Shown here: positions 48,638 to 55,831 of the stretch, one piece after another
How the letters are laid out: each line of letters begins with the position of its first letter
Numbering within the stretch: the first letter of the stretch is position 1
Assembly: GCF_000203935.1 (NCBI RefSeq)
Contig: NC_008577.1
Coordinates: 682,001 to 746,000, forward strand
Length of the DNA: 64,000 nucleotides
Direction of reading: 5' to 3'
Origin: Shewanella sp. ANA-3
Lineage (GTDB): Bacteria > Pseudomonadota > Gammaproteobacteria > Enterobacterales > Shewanellaceae
Made by a program: the position numbers and the translations under genes
Notes under the pieces: generated by a model
Database searches by the model: none
The model's input: only the letters and a program-made list of their open reading frames with translations
Told to the model about the DNA's origin: nothing

Positions 48638-50932
48638 ATGACAACTAAGACGACAAAAAAAGCGAAAGCGAAGCGCAGCCGTGGCCTGTTTGGGCAAATT
48701 TGGTCGCTCACTTGGAAACTAGCCTTAATCGGCCTAGCCGTTGTGACCTTCTACAGTATTTACCTCGATCAAATTATTGCCCGCAAGTTTGAGGGGCAAA
48801 AATGGCACTTACCCGCGCAGGTATTTAGCCGCTCGATGGCCTTATATCCCGGCGCTGCCGTGAGTCATCCACAGTTAATGGCCGAACTCAAACTCTTAGG
48901 TTATCGCAAAGTCGCCAATCCCCGTGAGGTGGGTGAGTTCTCTGCATCCAGCACCAAAATCGAATTATGGCGTCGTCCCTTCTTACATCCTGAGGGCGAT
49001 CAGGCCGAGCAGCGAGTGATGATTAGCTTCGACAGCGATGGGATCAGCTCGATTGCACGTATGTCAGATAAGCGCCAGTTGGCGGTATTCCATTTAGAAC
49101 CCGTCTTGCTCGACCGCATTATTGCGGGTGACGGCGAAGACAGATTGTTTGTTCCCACAGAAGAAATGCCTAAGGCGATTGTAAAAGCCTTGCTGCTGGT
49201 GGAAGACCGCAGTTTTTACGAACATCACGGGGTTAATCCCTTCGCGATTCTGCGTGCCGCTTTTGTGAATATCAGTGCGGGTCGTACCGTACAGGGCGGC
49301 TCGACACTGACCCAGCAGTTGGCGAAAAACTTCTTCCTCTCGAGCGAGCGCTCTTTGCTGCGTAAAATTCGCGAAGCTTTAATGGCGGTGATTATCGATT
49401 TTCGTTACAGCAAGGAAGAAATCCTCGAGGCCTACCTCAACGAAGTGTATATGGGGCAAGATAAATCCCGCGCCGTGCATGGTATGGGGCTGGCTTCACA
49501 GTTCTATTTTGGTCGACCCATCGGCGAGCTAACCACGGCGCAGCAAGCGTTTTTAGTGGCGGCGATTAAGGGGCCTTCCTATTACAACCCATGGCGTTAT
49601 CCTGAGCGCAGCCAAGAGCGTCGCGATTTAGTACTGCGTCTCTTGATGGAGTCGGGTGAGCTGAGCACTGCGCAATACAAGGTTGCGGTAGAGTCGCCAC
49701 TAGGCTTGCGTAATCCCAATAAACCAGTGCATCAAAAATTACCTGCGTTCTATGCCTTGGTTAAACAAGAGCTTAACGAGCGTTATGGCGATGCGTTATT
49801 AAAGCAATCTGGGGTGAAGATTTACACCACACTCGATCCAATGGCGCAGGAAGCCGCCGAAATCGCCGTGACTCAAACCTTTAAGAGCTTAGATAAAGGC
49901 AATAAGTCGTTGCAGATTGGTATGGTCGTGACGGACAAATACACTGGCGGTATCGCAGCTATGGTGGGTGATAAGACGCCTGGCTTTGATGGCTATAACC
50001 GCGCGGTTGAGATCCGCAGACCCATAGGCTCGCTCATCAAACCATTTGTGTACGCCACCGCTTTGGCACCGAATAGCCAGTTTACCTTGGCTTCGCCACT
50101 TAAAGATCAGCCGATTACCCTAAAGAATGAGCAGGGCAAAACCTGGTCACCGCAGAACTTTGATAAGAAGTTTAGTGGACAAGTCTCGTTATTAACGGCG
50201 CTGAAAAAGTCGATGAACGTACCTACGGTGAACCTCGGGATTGCCGTGGGGGTGGATGCGGTGGCAACCACCTTGGCTAAGTCGGGCTGGCAAGAGCCGC
50301 TTAACGAATATCCGTCTATGCTACTGGGCGCCGTGAATGGCTCGCCCTTAATGGTAGCACAGGTTTATCAGACGCTGGCCGATTATGGTGCCTATCGCAA
50401 ACTCACCACAGTGACGGCGGTGCTGGACAGTCACAATCAGCCGTTACCTGTGACCCGCTCACCGAAGGAGCAAGCTATTACGCCGGATACTGATTTCTTG
50501 GTGCAATATGCCATGCAGCAAGTGGTGCGCTCGGGGACTGCAACACGTTTAGGTAATGCCTTCCCAGGCGTTGCTCTGGCGGGTAAAACCGGTACCAGTA
50601 ACGATAGCCGCGACTCTTGGTTCGCCGGTTTTGACGAGCGTAACGTCGCGGCGATTTGGGTCGGACGCGACGATAACGGCAAGACCAGCCTCTACGGTAG
50701 CAGTGGCGCCATGGCGGTGTATCAAGCCTTCTTGAAGGAGCGTCCACCGATTGGGCTACGCTCGATTCCGCCAACGGGCGTGATCCAAGGTTACTTTGAC
50801 CGTGATACCGGTGAAGCTAAGGAGGCGGGATGCCGCAATACCGAGGCATTGCCAGCCCTTAGAGGTACCTATAATCCTGCGAAAAACTGCGGTGAGCCGT
50901 TGCAGTGGTGGCAGAAGATTTTAGGTCAGTAA
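48638..50932 (+). CDS. mrcB: Penicillin-binding protein 1B (bifunctional glycosyltransferase/transpeptidase)
   Basis: A 764-residue inner-membrane enzyme that polymerises and cross-links peptidoglycan. A Lys/Arg-rich cytoplasmic tail and one membrane helix (about 28-50) precede the UB2H domain (about 65-150, partner site for LpoB). The glycosyltransferase domain includes EDRSFYEHHGVNPFA and GGSTLTQQLAKNFFL. The transpeptidase has SLIK (nucleophile Ser), SMN and KTGTSNDSRDSWF. All catalytic motifs are intact. Confidence 0.96.
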   Translation: MTTKTTKKAKAKRSRGLFGQIWSLTWKLALIGLAVVTFYSIYLDQIIARKFEGQKWHLPAQVFSRSMALYPGAAVSHPQLMAELKLLGYRKVANPREVGEFSASSTKIELWRRPFLHPEGDQAEQRVMISFDSDGISSIARMSDKRQLAVFHLEPVLLDRIIAGDGEDRLFVPTEEMPKAIVKALLLVEDRSFYEHHGVNPFAILRAAFVNISAGRTVQGGSTLTQQLAKNFFLSSERSLLRKIREALMAVIIDFRYSKEEILEAYLNEVYMGQDKSRAVHGMGLASQFYFGRPIGELTTAQQAFLVAAIKGPSYYNPWRYPERSQERRDLVLRLLMESGELSTAQYKVAVESPLGLRNPNKPVHQKLPAFYALVKQELNERYGDALLKQSGVKIYTTLDPMAQEAAEIAVTQTFKSLDKGNKSLQIGMVVTDKYTGGIAAMVGDKTPGFDGYNRAVEIRRPIGSLIKPFVYATALAPNSQFTLASPLKDQPITLKNEQGKTWSPQNFDKKFSGQVSLLTALKKSMNVPTVNLGIAVGVDAVATTLAKSGWQEPLNEYPSMLLGAVNGSPLMVAQVYQTLADYGAYRKLTTVTAVLDSHNQPLPVTRSPKEQAITPDTDFLVQYAMQQVVRSGTATRLGNAFPGVALAGKTGTSNDSRDSWFAGFDERNVAAIWVGRDDNGKTSLYGSSGAMAVYQAFLKERPPIGLRSIPPTGVIQGYFDRDTGEAKEAGCRNTEALPALRGTYNPAKNCGEPLQWWQKILGQ

Positions 50933-50959
50933 TACTTATTCTTGATAGGTAAAGCGATA

Positions 50960-50994
50960 ACAGCGGTGCAGCAAAATGGCACCGCTGTCTTTTA
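50960..50994 (+). terminator. Rho-independent terminator after mrcB
   Basis: A 10-bp perfect stem (50960-50969 with 50979-50988), 9-base loop and CTTTT tail. It lies only 16 bp before the ppiC start. Confidence 0.8.
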
Positions 50995-51009
50995 AAAAGA
51001 GAGTACCAG

Positions 51010-51288
51010 ATGTATAAAACCGCAGCCGCAGTGCATATCCTTGTTAAACACAAAGAGCAGGCGGAAGATATTATTAAGCAATTGAATAAAGGCGCGAATT
51101 TTGGCGCGTTAGCCAAGCGCTATTCCTCATGTCCGTCGGCGAAAAAGGGCGGCGATCTCGGTGAATTCAAGCGTGGGCAAATGGTGCCGCAGTTCGATAA
51201 AGTCGCCTTTTCCGGTGAGCTATTAGTGCCACATCTCGTTAAAACCAAGTTTGGTTGGCATGTAGTGAAGGTGTTGTATCGCACTTAA
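51010..51288 (+). CDS. ppiC: Parvulin-type peptidyl-prolyl cis-trans isomerase
   Basis: A 92-residue single-domain parvulin that speeds proline isomerisation in the cytoplasm. It closely resembles E. coli Ppi[41 protein letters not shown] and [14 protein letters not shown]. No signal peptide. It marks the last housekeeping gene before the attC-linked cassette region. Confidence 0.96.
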   Translation: MYKTAAAVHILVKHKEQAEDIIKQLNKGANFGALAKRYSSCPSAKKGGDLGEFKRGQMVPQFDKVAFSGELLVPHLVKTKFGWHVVKVLYRT

Positions 51289-51352
51289 TCAGGTTGCGTT
51301 GATTGAGTCAATAAGCTACTTATCGACGCATTAAGCTGCATCTCAACACCAA

Positions 51353-51443
51353 TCTAAACGCTTATTTTCAAAAAATAGTTCACAGTGCGCGTATCCTGTG
51401 TTCTGACTGGATAAACGCGCATACGCACTAATAAGACGTTAGC
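51353..51443 (+). other. attC site 1 (long type)
   Basis: TCTAAACG-CTTATT (51353-51366) pairs with AATAAG-A-CGTTAGC (51430-51443), with an extra A in the right arm as expected for an extrahelical base. An inner stem (GTGCGCG...CGCAC) and a central ATCC/GGAT pairing follow. The R' core GTTAGC ends 15 bp before the first cassette gene. Confidence 0.75.
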
Positions 51444-51458
51444 TTCTGGTATGTATAA

Positions 51459-51896
51459 ATGGATTTAAAACAAACAAATTTGCAGAGCATTCTCGACAGG
51501 CTCTATAAGACTGCGTTGACATTTCTCCTCCCACAATTAGGATTACTCACCATCGTTGGTTCAAAAAGTGACCAATATACTTTTTTGCTGATGTTTATTG
51601 TTTTTCTAGCTTTGAATATTCTCATTCCCGTATGGTTACTTATCTTCAACACTGGGAATTCAAAAATTGATTCATTTTCAATCACAATAGACGACCAGAA
51701 AATTCTTGTTTCGACCTATGAAGAAGTCCAGAAGATAGATAAAGCTTCATATTGTGGCTATAAAGTTACCTCGCAGTATCCAAAGCAAATACAGCTATTA
51801 GAGGCTAACGGCGAACATATAGAGTTTAGTTACTACGCGTTAAATAAAGAGCAAAGGAACCGCTTGTTTGATTATTTGGGACCAGCGAAAAGCTAA
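51459..51896 (+). CDS. Cassette gene: membrane protein with two helices and a possible PH-like domain
   Basis: A 145-residue protein not recognised as a named family. Two hydrophobic segments (about 18-36 and 41-65) are followed by a soluble part with alternating strands (SITIDDQKILVSTYEEVQKI, KQIQLLEANGEHIEFSYYAL) and a final helix, a layout like bacterial PH/YcxB-type domains, which is an inference. It is AT-rich compared with neighbours. The stop codon lies within a GCTAACAA core, as in integron cassettes. No clear ribosome binding site is seen before the ATG. Confidence 0.72.
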   Translation: MDLKQTNLQSILDRLYKTALTFLLPQLGLLTIVGSKSDQYTFLLMFIVFLALNILIPVWLLIFNTGNSKIDSFSITIDDQKILVSTYEEVQKIDKASYCGYKVTSQYPKQIQLLEANGEHIEFSYYALNKEQRNRLFDYLGPAKS

Positions 51897-51930
51897 CAAT
51901 CTGATCTAGTCGCTCCCTTCGAACGCAGGG
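51892..51930 (+). other. Left half of an attC site (partner arm missing)
   Basis: GCTAACAA overlaps the stop codon at 51894-51896, as an R'' core should. A small stem (GTCGCTCCC with GGGAC, to about 51930) follows, but no matching L'-R' arm with GTTA is found within 150 bp. It looks like a truncated attC. Confidence 0.5.
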
Positions 51931-52153
51931 ACAAAATATGGGGCCGCTTGGCGAATACGGCTCATATTCTTACCCCTAAGTGTGGATGTTATCCATAAAA
52001 GTCTAAAGCTAAAGCCAACGACTTAGAGTAAAAACTAACGCGTTTTTACCCCAAAGCGAGATAAGTTTGTCGTCAAGTGTTTAGGATGAATTGCCATTGT
52101 TTCCCCAGTGACACGCCGCCCCTCTATTTAACAAAAAGTGTCCCTATAGGCTC

Positions 52154-52229
52154 GACGGCGACATCTGCTACACATGGAAGTGTAAATGCCGCGTTCACAT
52201 GGATGTGAAAGAGCGGCCATGTCGCCAAC
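52154..52229. repeat. Inverted repeat enclosing two 21-bp direct repeats
   Basis: GGCGACAT (52157-52164) and ATGTCGCC (52219-52226) bound two imperfect 21-bp copies starting CACATGGA (52171-52191 and 52196-52216), 25 bp apart. Its structure suggests a dispersed intergenic repeat. Confidence 0.55.
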
Positions 52230-52547
52230 GGTCACTGTTGCAACAATGGCAATTTTGACGGCCATTGCACTGTCCATTTGGCAAAAAAGCTAACGCCCCA
52301 TTCCTTGTTTCGGCTTTCTAGCTCAACCGAAAACTCCCACACCTGCTGCCATATATATTCTTATCTATTTGCCTATATTTGGCCTTACCAGAAATCGGCT
52401 AACAATGTATGGGTATACAGTCGTATTTAAATTTAGGTGTTTTGGTATGATTTTGAGGCAAAATCAGTGCGCACTAATTCCATCCGCAATAAATAAAACG
52501 CTATAAAATCAGGTGAATATAGTAACTGAATTTTAGTTAATAGGTTT

Positions 52548-52572
52548 GGAAAACGCGCATGCGCGTTTTTCC
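52548..52572. repeat. GC-rich palindrome sharing the attC central sequence
   Basis: GGAAAA-CGCGC-AT-GCGCG-TTTTTCC forms a near-perfect 25-base palindrome. Its core AAACGCGCATGCGC recurs in attC site 2 and, with one change, in attC site 1. Confidence 0.7.
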
Positions 52573-52618
52573 AGATGGTGTATTTGGCAGAAAGCTGATA
52601 AGTTCTTTGCATACAGAT

Positions 52619-52686
52619 AGTTAACCGTGCGCGTTTTCACTGGTCCAACGAGGTAAACGCGCATGCGCACGAATAAAATGTTAAGT
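52619..52686 (+). other. attC site 2
   Basis: AGTTAAC (52619-52625) and GTTAAGT (52680-52686) are near-complementary cores. Between them GTGCGCGTTT pairs with AAACGCGC and GCGCAC, with an unpaired GAATAAAAT arm on the right. A different left core (TAGTAAC, 52520-52526) is possible and would give a longer site. The right half is similar to attC site 1. Confidence 0.6.
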
Positions 52687-52690
52687 GTCT

Positions 52691-53032
52691 ATGCGAACAG
52701 TGCACGAAATAAAGTTAATGCTATACGCCCAAAGTGCGCTGCTTGGTGAGGTGGCACCATCGTTTAGGGCAGTCTCTTTCGAGCTATCTCCTGATGGTGA
52801 AGATTTGGTCGCACGCTTTATTTTTGATGGAAAACCAAGCGATGATGCTAAAGAAGTTGCGAGCGTTGTACTGACTAATCTGTTCTCAAATTACTCCAAG
52901 AATCATCGGAGTTATAAGGAAGAAATGTTAGCCGTTCCGTATCCTGAAGAAATGGAGCATCTATCTTTGTTAGTGTACTTACGGAATGAGGACGACTGGA
53001 ATTCATGGTCAAGGTTATACAAAAACACTTAA
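52691..53032 (+). CDS. Cassette gene: small acidic protein of unknown function
   Basis: A 113-residue soluble, acidic protein (MRTVHEIKLMLYAQSALLGE, AVSFELSPDGEDLVARFIFD). I recall similar short proteins in integron cassettes and next to polymorphic toxins, but cannot name a family; immunity-protein-like is only a guess. The ATG at 52691 follows the R' core of attC site 2 by 4 bp, and an in-frame GTG at 52685 lies inside the core. The stop codon overlaps the R'' core of attC site 3. Confidence 0.75.
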   Translation: MRTVHEIKLMLYAQSALLGEVAPSFRAVSFELSPDGEDLVARFIFDGKPSDDAKEVASVVLTNLFSNYSKNHRSYKEEMLAVPYPEEMEHLSLLVYLRNEDDWNSWSRLYKNT

Positions 53033-53082
53033 CAAACAAAGGCAAAGCGACGCGTGCCGCGCGCTTGCTTTGAACGTTAGAT
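53027..53082 (+). other. attC site 3 (short type, 56 bp)
   Basis: ACTTAAC (53027-53033) overlaps the stop codon, and GTTAGAT (53076-53082) is the R' core. The arms CAAAGGCAAAGCG and CGCTTGCTTTG pair with bulged bases. A central GCGCG region forms the tip. This is a textbook attC layout. Confidence 0.85.
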
Positions 53083-53101
53083 GCTTCTCGGAGAAAATTA
53101 G

Positions 53102-54592
53102 ATGAACCTTGCTTCCCTAGAAGAGCGATTAGCAGACTATGGCTCACAGGGCTATTTTTTGCTGGAGGCATTCGTTCTTCAGCTATTGAAGGTTGAGGCT
53201 GAAAGTAATGGTCAGGTCGTCTTTACCGATCAGAGTTCGCCCCATTCGCCAATGGATGCCTATGCCCCAAAAGGCTTTGGCCAAATACAACACCCATTGT
53301 CAATTGAAGTTACACGAACGCTTACTCCTAAGAAGCTTGAGTCGATTCTTAAAACTCACTTCAATTACCGACGGAGTGAAGAGGAAGGCATTTTAATTGT
53401 TGCACTGCGTCAATTGGCGAAGGAAAGCGATTATGTCAAGCACTTAACACAGAAAGCAGCAGGTCGCCTAATTATTTGGGGCGAAAGTGAACTTGAGCAA
53501 CTTATCGAAAAACACAGTCAGGCGGCTGACAAGCTCGCTAGCAAACTCTTTTCACTTAGATTACAAATGGCTGTATCCCGCAACCCAGAAGACTGGAAAG
53601 AAAAGAGGGATCAAGTTGTTTTGGAAGTAAGTGAAAGCTACCGCTCAGGAAGATTCTCGCTTGTCCTCGGTGCAGGTGTTTCAAGCAGCGCAGGCTTGCC
53701 CGACTGGGACACACTTCTGAACTCCCTCTTCGTATCCATGCTCACTGACGAAGATCTTAGTGACAAATCACATGATAACGAACATGTTGCAAGCATCGTC
53801 AAGCGCCTAAGACAAATTGATGGCCCTTCGGCTTTAATGCTGGCGAGATATATAAGGAAAGGGCTTTCCGCAGGCTCTGAGAAAGAGCAAAAAGAATTTA
53901 TACAAGCAGTTACGACTCGACTCTATTCATTACGAAACAAACAATACTCACTCAGTTCGCCACTAATTAAAGAGATCGCAAGCCTTTGCACCCCGACCCG
54001 GACAGGAGCCAAGGTTAGATCTGTAATAACATACAACTTTGACGATCTTATGGAGCGAGAGTTAGAAGCTAGGAATCTCTCAATAAGAAGCATTTTTGAA
54101 GAAGTTGAGCTGGCAGCACCTGAAGAATTACCTATCTATCATGTACATGGATTTCTTCCAGAAAACCGCACCAACTACTCCAACCTTGATCGAACAACGC
54201 TTGTTTTTTCTGAAGAAGGTTACCACCAAATATATAGTGAAGCCTACCACTGGTCCAACTTAGTCCAACTAGCAAGTCTAAAGGAAACAACTTGCCTAAT
54301 GGTGGGGCTGTCATTGACCGATCCTAACCTAAGAAGGCTTCTCGAAATCGCAGCAAAGTCAACTGATCGACCTAAACATTTTGCATTCCTACCACGAGTG
54401 AGCTTGGAAAAGTTCACTAAAGATGATGGGAAAAATGTTGTTCGTGCGCCGACTGGAGTTTCAAAAAGATTTCTGGATAGACACCATAGTCTCAATGAAG
54501 AAGTAATGCGTGAATTGGGCGTTAATGTAATTTGGTATGAATCTTATGATGAGATACCTAAGATACTCCACAGCATTGGGAAAGGCATCTAA
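53102..54592 (+). CDS. Cassette gene: SIR2-like domain protein with possible nuclease-fold N-terminus (candidate anti-phage defence)
   Basis: A 496-residue protein. Residues 1-160 show strands and an acidic pattern (MDAYAPKGFG at about 51-60, LSIEVTRTLTPKK at about 66-78) that could be a PD-(D/E)xK-like fold, though a catalytic Lys is not certain. Residues 180-430 are SIR2-like: LVLGAGVSSSAGLPDW (187-202), TYNFDDLMERE with Asn 312, HVHGF with His 349, and MVGLSLTDPNLRRLL (400-414). Family knowledge: SIR2-like domains in defence systems (Thoeris, DSR and others) deplete NAD+ on phage infection. Activity here is inferred. GGAG at 53090-53093 supports the start; attC sites flank the gene. Confidence 0.85.
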   Translation: MNLASLEERLADYGSQGYFLLEAFVLQLLKVEAESNGQVVFTDQSSPHSPMDAYAPKGFGQIQHPLSIEVTRTLTPKKLESILKTHFNYRRSEEEGILIVALRQLAKESDYVKHLTQKAAGRLIIWGESELEQLIEKHSQAADKLASKLFSLRLQMAVSRNPEDWKEKRDQVVLEVSESYRSGRFSLVLGAGVSSSAGLPDWDTLLNSLFVSMLTDEDLSDKSHDNEHVASIVKRLRQIDGPSALMLARYIRKGLSAGSEKEQKEFIQAVTTRLYSLRNKQYSLSSPLIKEIASLCTPTRTGAKVRSVITYNFDDLMERELEARNLSIRSIFEEVELAAPEELPIYHVHGFLPENRTNYSNLDRTTLVFSEEGYHQIYSEAYHWSNLVQLASLKETTCLMVGLSLTDPNLRRLLEIAAKSTDRPKHFAFLPRVSLEKFTKDDGKNVVRAPTGVSKRFLDRHHSLNEEVMRELGVNVIWYESYDEIPKILHSIGKGI

Positions 54593-54662
54593 CAAATGGT
54601 TCAAATCACTCGCTCCGCTCGCTGGGACGGGCTAAAGCCCGCCCCTTAACCAAACGTTAAGA
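54588..54662 (+). other. attC site 4 (75 bp)
   Basis: TCTAACA (54588-54594) overlaps the stop codon of the SIR2 gene; GTTAAGA (54656-54662) is the R' core. The arms AAATGGTT and AACCAAAC pair. A GC-rich inner hairpin (GGGCTAAAGCCC) forms the tip. Confidence 0.87.
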
Positions 54663-54682
54663 GCCCGCGTTAATAGGAAACT

Positions 54683-55444
54683 ATGAGCACAAAAATCAAC
54701 CTCACATTAGTTGTCTATGGACTGGCTTTATTCTCAGGGATTTCTTATCTCTGGGGATTTTGGATTAAGTACGACATCAATATACTTTCCTACGTAGCTC
54801 TAACTGAGATAGTGAAAGCTTCTGTTTATCCAGCTCTCCCAGCCATAGGTATCCTTGCGGCTTACTCTGCAATGGATGGGGTTAACTCAATGTCAAAAAA
54901 ACAACATGATGAGTACATGGAAGCTGGTGGTTTCTTTAAAGGTTTCACCTATTTCTTTAAGTTTTACTGCGTTTCAATGATTCTTCTAGGCTTAGGTAGC
55001 TCGGCATATACCGCAATAACCGAGACAGGGTACATGCGCTTAAGGGGTCTTTATCCATTAGTATCTCTAATCCTGTTTTTATACATTATCTTCAGCAATA
55101 AGTATTTACTAAGCATACCTGTAAACTTAAGGGTTTTTGTTGTTTCGATATTTTGTTTCTTGCCTACTGCATCATTCAGTAAAGGGTATTCAAATGGTGA
55201 GGTGGCAATGGACCATGATGCGCCAGGTTACTATGTGGTTAGCAGTGGTTACTGCTCATCCACCGAGAAAGAGAAATTTCGGTACATTGGTGTGTTAGGC
55301 AGTAGGCTATTTAGCCTATCCTCAAAGGATAATAGTATCTGTATTTCAAAATCCGAAGACTTTAAATTGGTAAGGTACAACGAACCAGCTCTTAACAAAC
55401 AGCTCAACGAGGACGCAGCAAAAAGCGCTGCGCCTGTTAGCTGA
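54683..55444 (+). CDS. Cassette gene: four-helix membrane protein of unknown function
   Basis: A 253-residue protein with four hydrophobic segments (about 8-28, 45-65, 88-115 and 128-165) and a C-terminal soluble domain of about 80 residues with two Cys (GYCSSTEKEK, NSICISKSED). No named family is recognised. AGGAAA 6-8 bp upstream supports the ATG. Unlike the other cassettes, its last 18 or so codons run through attC site 5 and the stop lies inside the site. Its position beside the SIR2 cassette may be chance, since cassettes shuffle. Confidence 0.75.
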   Translation: MSTKINLTLVVYGLALFSGISYLWGFWIKYDINILSYVALTEIVKASVYPALPAIGILAAYSAMDGVNSMSKKQHDEYMEAGGFFKGFTYFFKFYCVSMILLGLGSSAYTAITETGYMRLRGLYPLVSLILFLYIIFSNKYLLSIPVNLRVFVVSIFCFLPTASFSKGYSNGEVAMDHDAPGYYVVSSGYCSSTEKEKFRYIGVLGSRLFSLSSKDNSICISKSEDFKLVRYNEPALNKQLNEDAAKSAAPVS

Positions 55445-55453
55445 GCGTTATCT
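55390..55453 (+). other. attC site 5, overlapping the 3' end of the last cassette gene
   Basis: TCTTAAC (55390-55396) and GTTATCT (55447-55453) are the outer cores. AAACAGCTCAAC pairs with GTTAGCTGAGC, and GCAGC...GCTGC forms the inner stem around a short A-rich loop. Confidence 0.78.
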
Positions 55454-55558
55454 CCATAGAAATTTTAATCCGAAACTGAAAAGTTAGAGCAAAGGAGCTA
55501 TCACGCTTTTGTCCCAAAGCATGCTTCGTATTTCTTTAAAACTTACAGACTACGCTAA

Positions 55559-55600
55559 TGCTAAACAGGTGAGCCATGGTGATTAGCGAGACGACCGTCC
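55559..55600 (+). repeat. Direct repeat, copy 1 (about 41 bp)
   Basis: Begins GCTAAACAGG and contains the invariant stretch CCATGGTGATTAGCGAGACG. Copy 2 lies about 230 bp downstream with few differences. Confidence 0.8.
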
Positions 55601-55790
55601 GCCCCATGGACGGGGCGGTCGAGCATCCAAGGAAGGACTTGCTGCGTGTCGTTGAGCAAATACCATGGATCGCCGTTAATAAGGTCTGCATTCAATAACT
55701 AAGCAATGATATAAGTCTTTCAATATTTAACACTCTTCTGTCCACAAACGAGTTACTAATGTTCCTTCAAAACAAACAGGCGACATCGAT

Positions 55791-55831
55791 GCCAAACAGG
55801 AGAACCATGGTGATTAGCGAGACGACAGTCC
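55791..55831 (+). repeat. Direct repeat, copy 2 (about 41 bp)
   Basis: Begins GCCAAACAGG and shares CCATGGTGATTAGCGAGACG with copy 1. The flanking context differs, so this is a dispersed motif and not a large tandem duplication. Confidence 0.8.

Larger units (their letters stand above)
51897..52690. other. Non-coding, repeat-rich stretch inside the cassette region
   Basis: About 790 bp without a credible gene. It holds two further R''-like cores (GCTAACG near 52289, GGCTAACAA near 52398), the repeat at 52154-52229, the palindrome at 52548-52572 and attC site 2. It may be remains of lost cassettes. Confidence 0.5.
51353..55453 (+). mobile_element. CALIN: integron cassette array without an integrase
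   Basis: Four small genes, all on the plus strand, are each followed or preceded by palindromic sites with attC structure. In the clear sites a core of the type YTAAC (R'') overlaps or abuts the stop codon and is paired with a GTTA-type core (R') just before the next gene. No integron integrase, attI or transposase is in the window. The cassette genes are more AT-rich and lack the codon habits of the neighbours. This matches known clusters of attC sites lacking an integrase. A chromosomal integrase elsewhere could act in trans. Confidence 0.75.

Noticed and set aside
52685-54592. Toxin-antitoxin pair formed by the small acidic gene and the SIR2 gene
   Set aside because: An intact attC site lies between them, so they are separate cassettes; co-function is not supported.
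51290-55450. Prophage or genomic island with tRNA-integrated integrase
   Set aside because: No integrase, structural phage gene or tRNA border is present; attC structure explains the gene block better.
55559-55831. CRISPR array
   Set aside because: Only two 41-bp copies about 230 bp apart, with no regular spacers and no cas genes.
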